DNA of 54,274 bases, from positions 1-54,274 of the forward strand of contig DDSN01000035.1 in NCBI GenBank assembly GCA_002343395.1, given 5' to 3'. A program made the translations under genes and the position numbers. The stretch comes from Hyphomonadaceae bacterium UBA2389 (lineage in GTDB: Bacteria > Pseudomonadota > Alphaproteobacteria > Caulobacterales > Aquidulcibacteraceae). Positions 39,187 to 47,805 of the stretch are shown in pieces; within the stretch, counting starts at the first letter, position 1; each line of letters opens with the position of its first letter. The notes below the pieces were generated by a model. The model was not told the DNA's origin. It did not search any database and saw only the letters and a program-made list of their open reading frames with translations.

Positions 39187-40167
39187 ATGGCTGCGGCTCT
39201 TAAGGCTTTGTTTGACAAGCGTAAGCTTGCGTTGACCCAGGCGCGGTTCCGCGCCTGGTGGGACGGCGCTGACTTCAACGAGGAAACCGCGTTGGCCGAG
39301 ATCGAGGCCAAGCTTGCGGCGGCGAACGATCGCGGCGTTGAGGGCGCCGACGACGAATTGTTCGATCCCGAGCCCTATGACATGCCCCCACGCCTGCGGG
39401 CCTTGGCTCTGATGTGGGGCGACGGGCGCGTGCGGCCAGGCGACAGCGCGGACGAAGCCGCGGTGGTGGCGCGACTGGAGCTTGGCGCGGAGGCGACCGT
39501 TGCGGTGCTTGGGCCCGGCGGGCCGGCGCCGCTCACCGCCTATGCGGGCGTGCATCCTGGAGCGATTGATGTCTTTGAGTGGCGCGAGGAGACCGTCGAC
39601 GCCGTCAAACACGGCGCGCTCGTCGCGAAATTGGGCGCGCGGGTCGCGATTTCGCGCATCGACTTGGAGGCCCACGTATTCAAGCCCGCGCACTACGACG
39701 GTTTGTTGAGCATCGACGACTTCGCCTACTGCTCCTATCCGCCGCATCTCACGCAACAAATCATGAAATGCCTGAAACCAGGCGGACGCGCGGTGATAGA
39801 TTCTTACGTCGGCTTGCCGACGGCGGCGTTTGCGACCGCCTTCGCGACCGCCTTCGCTGAGCCGCATGTGCGCGCCCACGGCGATCTTCTGCAGTTTTTT
39901 GCCGATGTCGGTCTTGAAGTGGTCAGCGATGAAGACCTCACGGACGCCTTCCTCACGCTTGCGCGCGATGGCTTCAAGCGGTTGAGCGCGCAACTCGCGG
40001 AAGCCGGCGATCTTGACGTCATCGCGGCGCGCGAGATGGCCTGGGAGGCGGAGGCTTGGCGGACGCGGATGCATCTGCTGGCCCAGCGCCGCCTGGAGCG
40101 GCGCCGCTTCGTGCTGCGTAAACCCGCAGAGGATCAGGCGGAGAACGCGAACACGCCGTCGGAGTGA
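39187..40167 (+). CDS. SAM-dependent methyltransferase-like protein
   Basis: 326 residues. The central part has Rossmann methyltransferase features: TVAVLGPGGPAPLTAYAGVHPG (glycine-rich loop), AIDVFEWRE, HYDGLLSIDDFAYC and QIMKCLKPGGRAVIDSYVG, the canonical post-IV strand with KPGGR. The helical N-terminal (~90 residues) and C-terminal (ends in a basic helix then acidic tail) regions are not assigned. A 12-bp in-frame duplication at 39829-39850 encodes FATAFATAF. Substrate unknown; cytoplasmic. Convergent with the fbpC gene, overlapping it by 34 bp. Confidence 0.65.
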   Translation: MAAALKALFDKRKLALTQARFRAWWDGADFNEETALAEIEAKLAAANDRGVEGADDELFDPEPYDMPPRLRALALMWGDGRVRPGDSADEAAVVARLELGAEATVAVLGPGGPAPLTAYAGVHPGAIDVFEWREETVDAVKHGALVAKLGARVAISRIDLEAHVFKPAHYDGLLSIDDFAYCSYPPHLTQQIMKCLKPGGRAVIDSYVGLPTAAFATAFATAFAEPHVRAHGDLLQFFADVGLEVVSDEDLTDAFLTLARDGFKRLSAQLAEAGDLDVIAAREMAWEAEAWRTRMHLLAQRRLERRRFVLRKPAEDQAENANTPSE

Positions 40168-41147
40168 AGCGTCACCGATGCCGTTTCGCCGAGTGTTGTC
40201 CGCGGCGGAACAAGGGCGCGCCAGATTGCGCCGCCAGCTTCGATTTTCACCAAATCATGGGCGCCGTGCGGGCGAACGCTGAGCACGCGCGCACCGGCGC
40301 CAGGGCTAAGGCGGATGGCTTCCGCGCGCACTGCTATCCGTGCTGATGCGCCGTTCGTGAGATGCTGGGCGGGCGCAGGCCCAAATGGCGTATTCACTAC
40401 GCCGCCCTCCACACGACCCTCCGACAGATTGATGGGCCCCAGCGCGGCGGCGACCTCGATCGAGGCTGGGCGATCATAGGCCTCGCGCGGCGCAGCTTCT
40501 TGCAGGACGCGCCCAGCCTTGAGGATCACGAGCTTTTCAGCCGCCTGAAGCGCGTCTTCGGCGTCGTGTGTGACGAAGAGCGTTGTGGTCTTGGTTTCGG
40601 CAAGCGTGGTGAGCGTCGCATCCCGCAGCTCGGCGCGCAGGACCGGGTCGAGTCCAGAAAACGGTTCGTCGAGCAGGATAGCGCGCGGCGCCGGCGCCAA
40701 CGCGCGCGCGAGTGCAACGCGTTGCTGCTCGCCTCCGGAGAGTTCGTGTGGGTAGGCGTTGCTGCGCATTCCCAGACCCACGCGGTCGAGCCAAGCCAGC
40801 GCTGTACTTTCGCGTTCGGCGCGGGTTGTGTTTTGCAGGCCGAACGCGACATTCGCCGCCGCGGTGAGATGGGGAAACAACGCATAATCCTGGAACACCA
40901 TGCCGATGCGGCGCGCCTCCGCCGGCGTGCTCCAGCCGGGCCTCGAAGCGAGTTCTCCTTCAACGCGGATTTCGCCGGCATCTACGGGTTCCAGGCCCGC
41001 GATGAGGCGCAAGATTGTCGACTTGCCTGAACCAGAGGACCCAAGCAGAGCCAGTACCTGCCCGGCATCCGCGGTGAACGTAACGTCGTCGAGCGCGAAA
41101 GCGTCGCCATAGGCGCGACGAACGTTGCGCAGAGAGATTGCACTCAT
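40134..41147 (-). CDS. fbpC: Iron(III) ABC transporter ATP-binding protein
   Basis: 337 residues. Walker A GSSGSGKST, Q-loop MVFQDYALFPHLT, signature LSGGEQQRVALARAL, Walker B AILLDEPFSGLD and switch H (FVTHDAEDAL), then a C-terminal TOBE-like domain (RIAVRAEAIRLSPGAG). ATPase for the FbpA-FbpB permease. The start at 41147 overlaps the fbpB stop (ATGA). Polyamine or sulfate specificity is possible from the ATPase alone, but the substrate-binding protein points to iron. Confidence 0.88.
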   Translation of the reverse strand: MSAISLRNVRRAYGDAFALDDVTFTADAGQVLALLGSSGSGKSTILRLIAGLEPVDAGEIRVEGELASRPGWSTPAEARRIGMVFQDYALFPHLTAAANVAFGLQNTTRAERESTALAWLDRVGLGMRSNAYPHELSGGEQQRVALARALAPAPRAILLDEPFSGLDPVLRAELRDATLTTLAETKTTTLFVTHDAEDALQAAEKLVILKAGRVLQEAAPREAYDRPASIEVAAALGPINLSEGRVEGGVVNTPFGPAPAQHLTNGASARIAVRAEAIRLSPGAGARVLSVRPHGAHDLVKIEAGGAIWRALVPPRTTLGETASVTLHSDGVFAFSA

Positions 41148-42751
41148 GGATGTCGCTCTCCGGCGCGCAGGCGCGCAATGCCACGCGCGAGAAGAACAAT
41201 CGGCGCGAGGCCAGCGGCAAAGATCAGCAAGGCCGGCGCCGCTGCTTCCAACAGGCGTTCGTCGCTCGCGTAGGAGTACGCGCGCACCGCGAGCGTGTCG
41301 AAGTCGAACGGACGCAGAATGAGCGTGGCGGGAAGCTCCTTTAGGATCTCGACGAACAGGATAAGAGTCGCTGCGGCGAGACTGGGCGCCGAGATTGGCA
41401 AATCGATGCGCGTGAAGCGCCGCCAAGCGCCCGCGCCCAGGGTCCGCGCGGAATCGTCCAAGCCCTTGGCGAGGCGAGAGAGACCAGCGTCAATCGGCTG
41501 GACGCCAGCGGCCGAAAAACGCGCGGCATAGGCCCACAGAAGGGCGGAGAGAGCGATGCCGCTGCTAAGACCGCCGACAATCCCCGCTTCACGTAGGAGC
41601 GTGAACGCGCCCAACGCCCCCATGGCGATGACCGCGCCGGGCACCGCGTAGCCCAAGCCAGCAGCGTACGACGCGCTTCTCCCCAACGCTCCGCCACGCC
41701 GGCCGATCACGGCGATGACGCTGGCGAGCGCCAACGTCCCCAGGGCGCCGGCGCTCGCCAGGATTAGTGAATTCGCGAGGGGGCCGGCGATATCTTCGAC
41801 ATTCCCATGGAGCAGGGCGAGGCGCGCGAGCCAGGCCAGCGGAAGGATCGCGCCAAACAGGATAAGGCTGGCGCAAAACAAAAACGCGCCAACGCTCGCC
41901 GTGGGGTTCAAGATGTAACGGTTCGGCGCGCTTAGGCGCGTCGATCTCCCCACATACGCCGCGCGGCCCCGCGCGCGGCGTTCGAACCACAGGAACACGA
42001 GCGCCGCCAGCAACAAAATACTTGCGATTTGCAGTGCGCCGCGCAGATCGCCGTGCGCGTACCACGCGCGGAACACAGCCGTGGAGAGCGTGGTCACGCC
42101 AAAGTGGTGCGCCGCCCCATAATCGGCGGCGATCTCCATCATCGCGAGTGCGCCGCCCGCCGCCAGGCCGGGGCGCGCGAGCGGGAGCGCCACGCGCCAG
42201 AACACATCAAGGGGTCGCGCGCCGAGCGTGCGCGCCGCTTCCAGCGCGCAGGAGTACTGACTCGAAAACGCCGCGAGCATCGCAATATATACGTAAGGGT
42301 AAAGGCCAATGGCGTAGACGAAAGCAGCGCCCCAAAATCCCTGAACCGCCAGCGGTGCGGCGCCCGCCCAGGTGGCGGCGCCATACGCGTAGGCGAGGAT
42401 GTAAGACGGCGCCGCGAGCGGAACCACAAGAAGCCATTCAAACACCCTGCGTCCCGGAAACCGGCAAAGACTCACGAGGCAAGCAGCGGTCGCTCCGAGC
42501 ACGAGCGCGCCGCCGCCGCCGAGCAGCGTCAGCGCCAGCGTGCCGAAGGCGCCATCCCGCAGGAGGGCGCCCCCAAAAGCAGTCGCCTCGCCGGGGCGAA
42601 GCGACAGCGCGAACACTGCAATGGCAGGCGTAGCGCACAATGCCGCCGCGATCGCCGCCAGCATCGTGAACACGTCGCCGTCCAAGCGATGTGCGTTGCG
42701 CACGAGCGGTGTGCTTGCTTCGGCCAAGGCGGAGGAGGCGTCTAACGCCAA
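41144..42751 (-). CDS. fbpB: Iron(III) ABC transporter permease
   Basis: 535 residues, two fused six-helix permease halves as in FbpB/SfuB, each with an EAA-like loop (CALEAARTLGARPLDVFWRVALPLARPGL; RLAKGLDDSARTLGAGAWRRFTRIDLPISAPSL). The start is TTG at 42751, supported by GAGGAAG just upstream; it overlaps the end of fbpA by 10 bp. Inner membrane; forms the ferric-iron channel with the ATPase FbpC. Confidence 0.88.
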   Translation of the reverse strand: MALDASSALAEASTPLVRNAHRLDGDVFTMLAAIAAALCATPAIAVFALSLRPGEATAFGGALLRDGAFGTLALTLLGGGGALVLGATAACLVSLCRFPGRRVFEWLLVVPLAAPSYILAYAYGAATWAGAAPLAVQGFWGAAFVYAIGLYPYVYIAMLAAFSSQYSCALEAARTLGARPLDVFWRVALPLARPGLAAGGALAMMEIAADYGAAHHFGVTTLSTAVFRAWYAHGDLRGALQIASILLLAALVFLWFERRARGRAAYVGRSTRLSAPNRYILNPTASVGAFLFCASLILFGAILPLAWLARLALLHGNVEDIAGPLANSLILASAGALGTLALASVIAVIGRRGGALGRSASYAAGLGYAVPGAVIAMGALGAFTLLREAGIVGGLSSGIALSALLWAYAARFSAAGVQPIDAGLSRLAKGLDDSARTLGAGAWRRFTRIDLPISAPSLAAATLILFVEILKELPATLILRPFDFDTLAVRAYSYASDERLLEAAAPALLIFAAGLAPIVLLARGIARLRAGERHP

Positions 42752-43776
42752 CCAACTTCCTCGAAAATGCGCGCGGCCTCGGCCTGGTGGCGTCCGAGCG
42801 CATCGAGAGGAATATCCTCCTCCTGGAATGCGCCCAAGGCGGCGAGTTCGGGAGCTGGAGCGATGGAAGGCCTAATCGGAAATTCGTCGTTCAAAGGCGC
42901 CAACATGGTTTGAGCTGCATCGCTCACCAGATATTCGAGCAGTTGCAGCGCACGCTCGGGGCGCTTGGCATGGGCGGCGATGCCAGCGCCGGAGATGTTT
43001 ATGTGCGTGCCCGCGCCGGTTTGGTCGGGAAAAACGAGACCAACCTTGCTGGCCACGTCGCGCTCGGCGGGGTCTTCGGAGCGCGCGAGGCGCAGATAAT
43101 AATAATGATTGCACAGCGTCGCGTGCGCTTCGCCCGCAGCAACCGCCTTGATCTGGTCTGTGTCGGAGCCCTGCGGGTCGCGCGCGAAGTTGGCGCGCAC
43201 TGCCGCCGCCCACGTGCGCGCGTTCCCGGCGCCCAACCGTTCAATACGCGAGGCCAGAGTGGAGAGCTGGTACACATTGGTGGAGCTGCGCGCGACAATT
43301 TTGCCGCGGAAACGCGCCTCGGCGAGCGCGTCATAGGTGGCGACGTCGGCGGGTTCCAACGCCTGATCGTTGAAGATGATCACGCGCGCGCGCTTGGTGA
43401 ACCCCCAATAGGCGCCGTCGGGATCGCGCAAGCGCGCTGGCACGCCGGACTCGAGCGCGGGCGATGTCGTGTTCGCCAGAAGCCCCGCATCCTTCATGCG
43501 CCACAAGTTGCCCGCGTCGGCCGCGACGATGAGGTCAGCTTCCGTTGCATCGCCTTCGGCGCGCAGCCGCTCGGTAAATTGTTCGGCGTTCGCGGGCAAA
43601 ACGCGCACCGCGACGCCGGTCGCTTCTTCGAACGCCGCGAATAACGCGCGATCGGCATCGTAGTGCCGCGCGGAGTACACGTTCACATATGAGCCTGGGG
43701 CCGGGGCTCGCCGCCCGCACGCGCCCAGCGCTGCCGCGGACGCGCCCCAAATCACTTCACGTCGAGAGAGAGCCAT
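42742..43776 (-). CDS. fbpA: Iron(III) ABC transporter substrate-binding lipoprotein
   Basis: 344 residues. The N-terminus MALSRREVIWGASAAALGAC combines a twin-arginine-like SRRE with a lipobox. Mature start VNVYSARHYDADRALFAAFEEATG is typical of FbpA/FutA (VYSaRHY). NHYYYLRLARSEDP carries the paired tyrosines that bind Fe(III), and GAGTHINISGAGIAAHAKRPE ends the family core. It captures ferric iron in the periplasm. First gene of fbpABC, 18 bp downstream of a 21-bp palindrome likely to be a Fur-type site. Confidence 0.92.
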   Translation of the reverse strand: MALSRREVIWGASAAALGACGRRAPAPGSYVNVYSARHYDADRALFAAFEEATGVAVRVLPANAEQFTERLRAEGDATEADLIVAADAGNLWRMKDAGLLANTTSPALESGVPARLRDPDGAYWGFTKRARVIIFNDQALEPADVATYDALAEARFRGKIVARSSTNVYQLSTLASRIERLGAGNARTWAAAVRANFARDPQGSDTDQIKAVAAGEAHATLCNHYYYLRLARSEDPAERDVASKVGLVFPDQTGAGTHINISGAGIAAHAKRPERALQLLEYLVSDAAQTMLAPLNDEFPIRPSIAPAPELAALGAFQEEDIPLDALGRHQAEAARIFEEVGWR

Positions 43777-43793
43777 GGCGTCATTTCCGCCGC

Positions 43794-43814
43794 ATTTGCG
43801 AACCATTCGCAAAT
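43794..43814. promoter_or_regulatory. Candidate Fur-type operator upstream of fbpA
   Basis: ATTTGCGAA-CCA-TTCGCAAAT is a perfect 9-bp inverted repeat with a 3-bp spacer, centred about 28 bp before the fbpA start codon. Its TGCGAA/TTCGCA core fits the layout of alphaproteobacterial Fur boxes. Its position would repress the iron importer when iron is plentiful. Confidence 0.65.
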
Positions 43815-43919
43815 TGCGCACTTTCAAGGCGGCGGGTCAAGTATCCGCGCAGCGCCGCCTTGACGCAGGCGGGGCGGCGCATCATGTTCCGCGCCCTTCC
43901 GGGGGCCAAAGGGCTCTCG

Positions 43920-43994
43920 GGGCGCGTAGCTCAGCGGGAGAGCACTCCCTTCACACGGGAGGGGTCACAGGTTCAATCCCTGTCGCGCCCACCA
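43920..43994 (+). tRNA. tRNA-Val (CAC)
   Basis: Cloverleaf by eye: acceptor GGGCGCG (43920-43926) with CGCGCCC (43984-43990), D stem 43929-43932/43940-43943, anticodon stem CTCCC/GGGAG with CAC at 43952-43954, T arm CACAGGTTCAATCCCTGT region, A73 and encoded CCA at 43992-43994. Confidence 0.95.
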
Positions 43995-44208
43995 TTTCCG
44001 GGAACATCCAAGCGCAGCGTGCGAAGCGCTCGTCCTGTAAGATTTTCGTGATCGGGGGGGATCTCGCCACACCGTCGCCGCTGTTAGGAGCAAGGGTGCC
44101 CCCTGCCGGCTGAGCCAAAACGGGGGCTGACGCACGGCGCGGAGCGTATTCGCGTGAACGGCGTCGGGGTTGAGCCACCCGCCGCCGCTGCAACGTTGGT
44201 GGAGCGGA

Positions 44209-44445
44209 ATGGATTACGATTTCTGCAATTCGGACGGCGCCCGACGCCTGAAGCAGCGGATTGAAGAGTATTGGCGCGACCGCGGCTACAAGGTCGACAT
44301 CAAGCTGATCGAGGCTGGCTTTGTCGCCGCCATGCGGTCGGCCCGCACGGACGTGCGCAGCGACATGGTCAATGGTTTTCCGGTGAGCCGCGAGGCGAGC
44401 GATGATCGCCGCTCCCCTAATCGGCGCGGCTGGAACATCGCCTAG
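44209..44445 (+). CDS. Small conserved hypothetical protein
   Basis: 78 residues: MDYDFCNSDGARRLKQRIEE, then WRDRGYKVDIKLIEAGFVAAMRSARTDVRSDMVNGFP. This short protein type occurs in many alphaproteobacteria without a known function. The pattern (helix, two strands, helix ending near DVRSDMVNG) suggests a compact cytosolic domain. GGTGGAG precedes the ATG. Its C-terminus is polar and Arg-rich. Confidence 0.78.
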   Translation: MDYDFCNSDGARRLKQRIEEYWRDRGYKVDIKLIEAGFVAAMRSARTDVRSDMVNGFPVSREASDDRRSPNRRGWNIA

Positions 44446-44454
44446 GCGAAAGGC

Positions 44455-45150
44455 CTAATGTCCAGGCGCGGCAAAGAGGCGCCGGCATACGGGCGACAAA
44501 TCTGAGTATCGATGGAGCAGGATGTCGGCGCCGAGTTCGGCGGCGTCGACATCGCTGTATCCAAAGCTCACGACCGCCACAGGCGCGCCGGCGGCGCGCG
44601 CGGATTGAACGTCAGCGCTGGTGTCTCCGATCATCAGGGATCGCGCGACGGTGCCGCCTGCGCGCATAACAGCGGCGCGATAGTGTTCGGGGTGCGGCTT
44701 CTTATCGGTGACCGCGTCCGCGCCGACAATCACCGCGAAACGCCGTGCAAGATCGAGCTTTTCGAGTAGCAGCAGCGAAAGGTCGGTGCGTTTGTTGGTG
44801 CACACCGAAAGCGTCGCGCCCATTTCCGCCAGGAATTGAAGTTCATCCACAACGCCCGGAAAAGGCGCTGAGTGAGCGGCGATGTCAGCGCGGTAGAAGT
44901 CGATGAAGGCGTGTGTCAGTTCGCCGAGTCTATCGGCCGAAAACGTCACCCCGGAAAGCGCGGACGCCCGCTCGATGAGCGCGCGGGCGCCCTGGCCGAC
45001 CAGTTTGCGAACCGCGTCGACGCGCAGACGCGGCAGGCCTTCCAGGTCGAGGGTCTCGTTCAAAGCGCGCACGAGGTCCGGAGCCGTGTCGACCAGAGTG
45101 CCGTCTAGGTCAAATACGACCGTGGCGCCGCTGAGGTCTCCGCTGGCCAT
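44455..45150 (-). CDS. gph: Phosphoglycolate phosphatase, HAD family
   Basis: 231 residues. HAD motif I VVFDLDGTLVDTAPDLVRAL (nucleophile and acid Asp, with the LVDTAPDL typical of Gph), motif II SVCTNK, motif III KKPHPEHYRAAVMRAG and motif IV MIGDTSADVQSARAAG; helical cap between. It removes the phosphate from 2-phosphoglycolate released in DNA repair or photorespiration. The start at 45150 is where homology begins. Divergent from glmU. Confidence 0.88.
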   Translation of the reverse strand: MASGDLSGATVVFDLDGTLVDTAPDLVRALNETLDLEGLPRLRVDAVRKLVGQGARALIERASALSGVTFSADRLGELTHAFIDFYRADIAAHSAPFPGVVDELQFLAEMGATLSVCTNKRTDLSLLLLEKLDLARRFAVIVGADAVTDKKPHPEHYRAAVMRAGGTVARSLMIGDTSADVQSARAAGAPVAVVSFGYSDVDAAELGADILLHRYSDLSPVCRRLFAAPGH

Positions 45151-45233
45151 GTCCTCGTCCCAAAACGCATTCGCCCTTGATGGGGTTTGGGCTAAAACGG
45201 CGCTTGGATTCGGACAAGCAGGCGAAAACGCGC

Positions 45234-46586
45234 ATGAGCCGGGCAAGAGCAGCCATCATCCTCGCCGCGGGCCAAGGCACCCGGATGAAGTCGGCGTTAC
45301 CGAAGGTGCTGCACGAGGTGGGCGGGCGCGCCATGCTGGACTGGGCCATCGCGGCGGCGGCGGCGATTGGCGCGCAACGTACGGTCGTGGTGACGGGCGC
45401 GCATGCGCCTGTCGTTGGTGAGCATGTCGCGCGCGTGCTTGGCCCCGGGACGGTTGCAATCCAAGACCCGCCGCTGGGGACGGCGCACGCGGTTCGCGCC
45501 GCCGAGGCCGCGCTCGCCGGGTTCGACGGCGACGTGGTGATCCTCTACGGCGATGCGCCTTTTGTACCGGCGGCCCGCATCGAGGAGTTGTTTGCGACGC
45601 GAGCCGCCAAGGGAGGGCTCGCGGTCCTCGGTTTCGACGCACGGAACCCCTTTGGGTACGGGCGTCTAGTGCGCACGGAGGATGGCACGGTATCGCGCAT
45701 CGTTGAAGAGAAGGACGCCAGCGTCGCGGAACGCGCGATCACGCTCTCGAACTCTGGCGTTTATTGCGCCGACGCGCGCGTGTTGTTCGAGCTTCTGCGT
45801 CTGGTCAAAAATGAGAACGCCAAACAGGAGTATTATCTCACGGATATCGTGGCGTTGGGCCGCTCCGCCGGCTTTGTGACGCATGTCGTGATGGGCGACG
45901 AAGCGGATACGCTCGGCGTCAACTCGAAGGTCGAGCTGGCCGCAGCCGAGAGGATTTTTCAAGAGCGCACGCGTCTCGCGATGATGGAGGCGGGTGTCAC
46001 GCTCATCGATCCGGGCAGCGTGTTTTTCTCGTTCGACACGGAAGTCGCTGCCGATGTCGTCATCGAGCCGAACGTTTACTTCGGCACGGGCGTGCGGGTG
46101 GCAAAAGGGGCGCGCATTAAGGCGTTTTGCCATATCGAAGGCGCGGAGATTGGCGAGGGCGCCGCTGTCGGGCCATCGGCGAGGCTGCGCCCTGGAACCA
46201 AGCTTGGGCGCGGCGTGAAGATCGGCAACTTTGTCGAAGTGAAGAACGCGGTCTTCGGCGAGAAAGCGCAGGCAAGCCACCTCACGTATGTCGGTGACGC
46301 CGACGTTGGCGCGCGCGCCAATCTGGGCGCTGGCACGATCACCTGCAACTATGATGGGTTCGACAAGCACCGCACCGTGATCGGCGAGGACGCGTTCATA
46401 GGCTCCGACACCGCGCTTGTGGCCCCGGTAACGATCGGCGCGGGGGCGTACACGGGTTCCGGCAGCGTCATCACCAAGAACGTGCCAGATGGTGCGCTTG
46501 CCGTCGCGCGCGGCAAACAACGCGAGATCGAAGGCTGGGCGGACACGTTTCGCGCCAAGAAGCAGAAAGCGAAGGATAAGGAGTGA
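45234..46586 (+). CDS. glmU: Bifunctional UDP-GlcNAc pyrophosphorylase / glucosamine-1-P acetyltransferase
   Basis: 450 residues. The N-terminal uridyltransferase half has AAIILAAGQGTRMKSALPKVL, PPLGTAHAV, YGDAPFV and FGYGRLV. The C-terminal left-handed beta-helix has hexapeptide repeats (VVIEPNVYFGTGVRVAKGARI; GAGTITCNYDGFDKHRTVIG, SDTALVAPVTIG) with the acetyltransferase active site in ANLGAGTITCNYDG. It makes UDP-GlcNAc for peptidoglycan and lipopolysaccharide. The start at 45234 gives the standard N-terminus. Overlaps the next gene by 4 nt (GTGA). Confidence 0.96.
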   Translation: MSRARAAIILAAGQGTRMKSALPKVLHEVGGRAMLDWAIAAAAAIGAQRTVVVTGAHAPVVGEHVARVLGPGTVAIQDPPLGTAHAVRAAEAALAGFDGDVVILYGDAPFVPAARIEELFATRAAKGGLAVLGFDARNPFGYGRLVRTEDGTVSRIVEEKDASVAERAITLSNSGVYCADARVLFELLRLVKNENAKQEYYLTDIVALGRSAGFVTHVVMGDEADTLGVNSKVELAAAERIFQERTRLAMMEAGVTLIDPGSVFFSFDTEVAADVVIEPNVYFGTGVRVAKGARIKAFCHIEGAEIGEGAAVGPSARLRPGTKLGRGVKIGNFVEVKNAVFGEKAQASHLTYVGDADVGARANLGAGTITCNYDGFDKHRTVIGEDAFIGSDTALVAPVTIGAGAYTGSGSVITKNVPDGALAVARGKQREIEGWADTFRAKKQKAKDKE

Positions 46587-47107
46587 GCGCCGAGTCGATC
46601 CAAGTCGAAGTGACACGCGACGCCAGGGACTATCGTTCCGCGATCTGGCTCAACTATTGGCATGGAGGCGGCTGGTTGTGGATGGTCGCGATGGGACTGA
46701 TTGGCGCCGTTGTGAGTTGCCTCCTAGCGGAACCATGGGAAAGTCCCGTTGTTGAAGCAGCTATCACGGCTGGATTGGTCCTGGGCGCGATGTTCATCGC
46801 TCATGCCATCACAATTCTCCTTACCGCAGCAGGTGCAATGAAACTGCCGGGTGCGCGTGAACCGGTGCGGTATGCGTTCTCAGAGGAGTCGCTCGGCGTA
46901 AGTTCCAACGTCGGACACGGAACCACGAACTGGGTCAACTGGCGCAAGGCATTCGAGAACCGCCGGGTTATCGTGGTGCGGCATCGAGTGAACTTGATGC
47001 ACATTCTGCCGAAAAGGCAACTTAGCGCTAAGCAACAAGAACAAATTCGAGCGCTGCTGCGTCGGGTCTTGGCGGGACGCGTTGCATTCATGGAGCAGCG
47101 CACATGA
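46583..47107 (+). CDS. YcxB-like membrane protein of unknown function
   Basis: 174 residues. Two adjacent membrane helices (WLWMVAMGLIGAVVSCLLA; VVEAAITAGLVLGAMFIAHAITI) follow a short polar N-terminus; after them lies a soluble domain RYAFSEESLGVSSNVGHGTTNWVNWRKAFENRRVIVVRH typical of YcxB C-terminal domains. GTG start overlapping glmU stop; stop overlapping rpiA start: all three genes are translationally coupled. Codons look somewhat less GC-biased than the neighbours. No function known. Confidence 0.72.
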   Translation: MSAESIQVEVTRDARDYRSAIWLNYWHGGGWLWMVAMGLIGAVVSCLLAEPWESPVVEAAITAGLVLGAMFIAHAITILLTAAGAMKLPGAREPVRYAFSEESLGVSSNVGHGTTNWVNWRKAFENRRVIVVRHRVNLMHILPKRQLSAKQQEQIRALLRRVLAGRVAFMEQRT

Positions 47108-47805
47108 GCGCCGATCTCGCTAAGTTCAATGCCGCCCAGGCCGCGCTTGAGTTCGTGAAGGACGGCATGATTGTCGGCCTCGGCACAGGCTCGACCTCCG
47201 CGCATTTTGTGCGGCTGTTGGGCGAGCGCGTGCGCCAGGGCCTGCGTGTGAAGGGCGTGCCGACTTCGGAGGCGACACGCAATCTCGCCGAGCAGGCGGG
47301 CGTTCCCCTCATTGAGATCAGCCAGGTGAGCGCCATTGATGTCGACATCGACGGCGCCGACGAGATCGACCCAGACTTCCGGCTGATCAAGGGCGGCGGC
47401 GGTGCGTTGTTGCGCGAAAAGATCGTGGCGGCGGCGGCAAAGCGCATGGTCGTCATAGCCGACGAGTCAAAATGGGTGGAGACCTTGGGTGCGTTTCCCT
47501 TGCCAGTCGAGGTGACGCGTTTCGGCTTTGCCCTAACCCAGGAGCGTGTGCGCGCGGCGCTAGGCGAGGTGGGCTGTAAGGGCTCGACGGTGACCTTGCG
47601 CGTATCGGGTAAGGCCAACGAGCCGGTCATCACCGATGGCGGCAACTACATTTTGGATGCGCACGCTGAACGCATTCCGAACGCCGAGGCGCTCGCCGGC
47701 GCGTTGCAGAGCGTCGCCGGGGTCGTCGAGCACGGACTGTTCATCGGCTTGGCGCAGACCGTCGTTCTCGGCAAAGCCAAGGGCGCCGAGGTAAAGACGC
47801 GCTAA
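47104..47805 (+). CDS. rpiA: Ribose-5-phosphate isomerase A
   Basis: 233 residues. GLGTGSTSAHFVRLLGERV (phosphate-binding loop), SAIDVDIDGADEIDPDFRLIKGGGGALLREKIVA (catalytic region with active-site Asp/Glu and Lys) and ITDGGNYILDA. It interconverts ribose-5-P and ribulose-5-P in the pentose phosphate pathway. The ATG overlaps the preceding stop. It ends tail-to-tail with the SET-domain gene (4-nt overlap). Confidence 0.95.
   Translation: MSADLAKFNAAQAALEFVKDGMIVGLGTGSTSAHFVRLLGERVRQGLRVKGVPTSEATRNLAEQAGVPLIEISQVSAIDVDIDGADEIDPDFRLIKGGGGALLREKIVAAAAKRMVVIADESKWVETLGAFPLPVEVTRFGFALTQERVRAALGEVGCKGSTVTLRVSGKANEPVITDGGNYILDAHAERIPNAEALAGALQSVAGVVEHGLFIGLAQTVVLGKAKGAEVKTR

Noticed and set aside
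39187..40167. Methyltransferase-like gene called as a specific RNA or protein methyltransferase
   Set aside because: Only the general Rossmann pattern and KPGGR strand are visible; nothing identifies the substrate.
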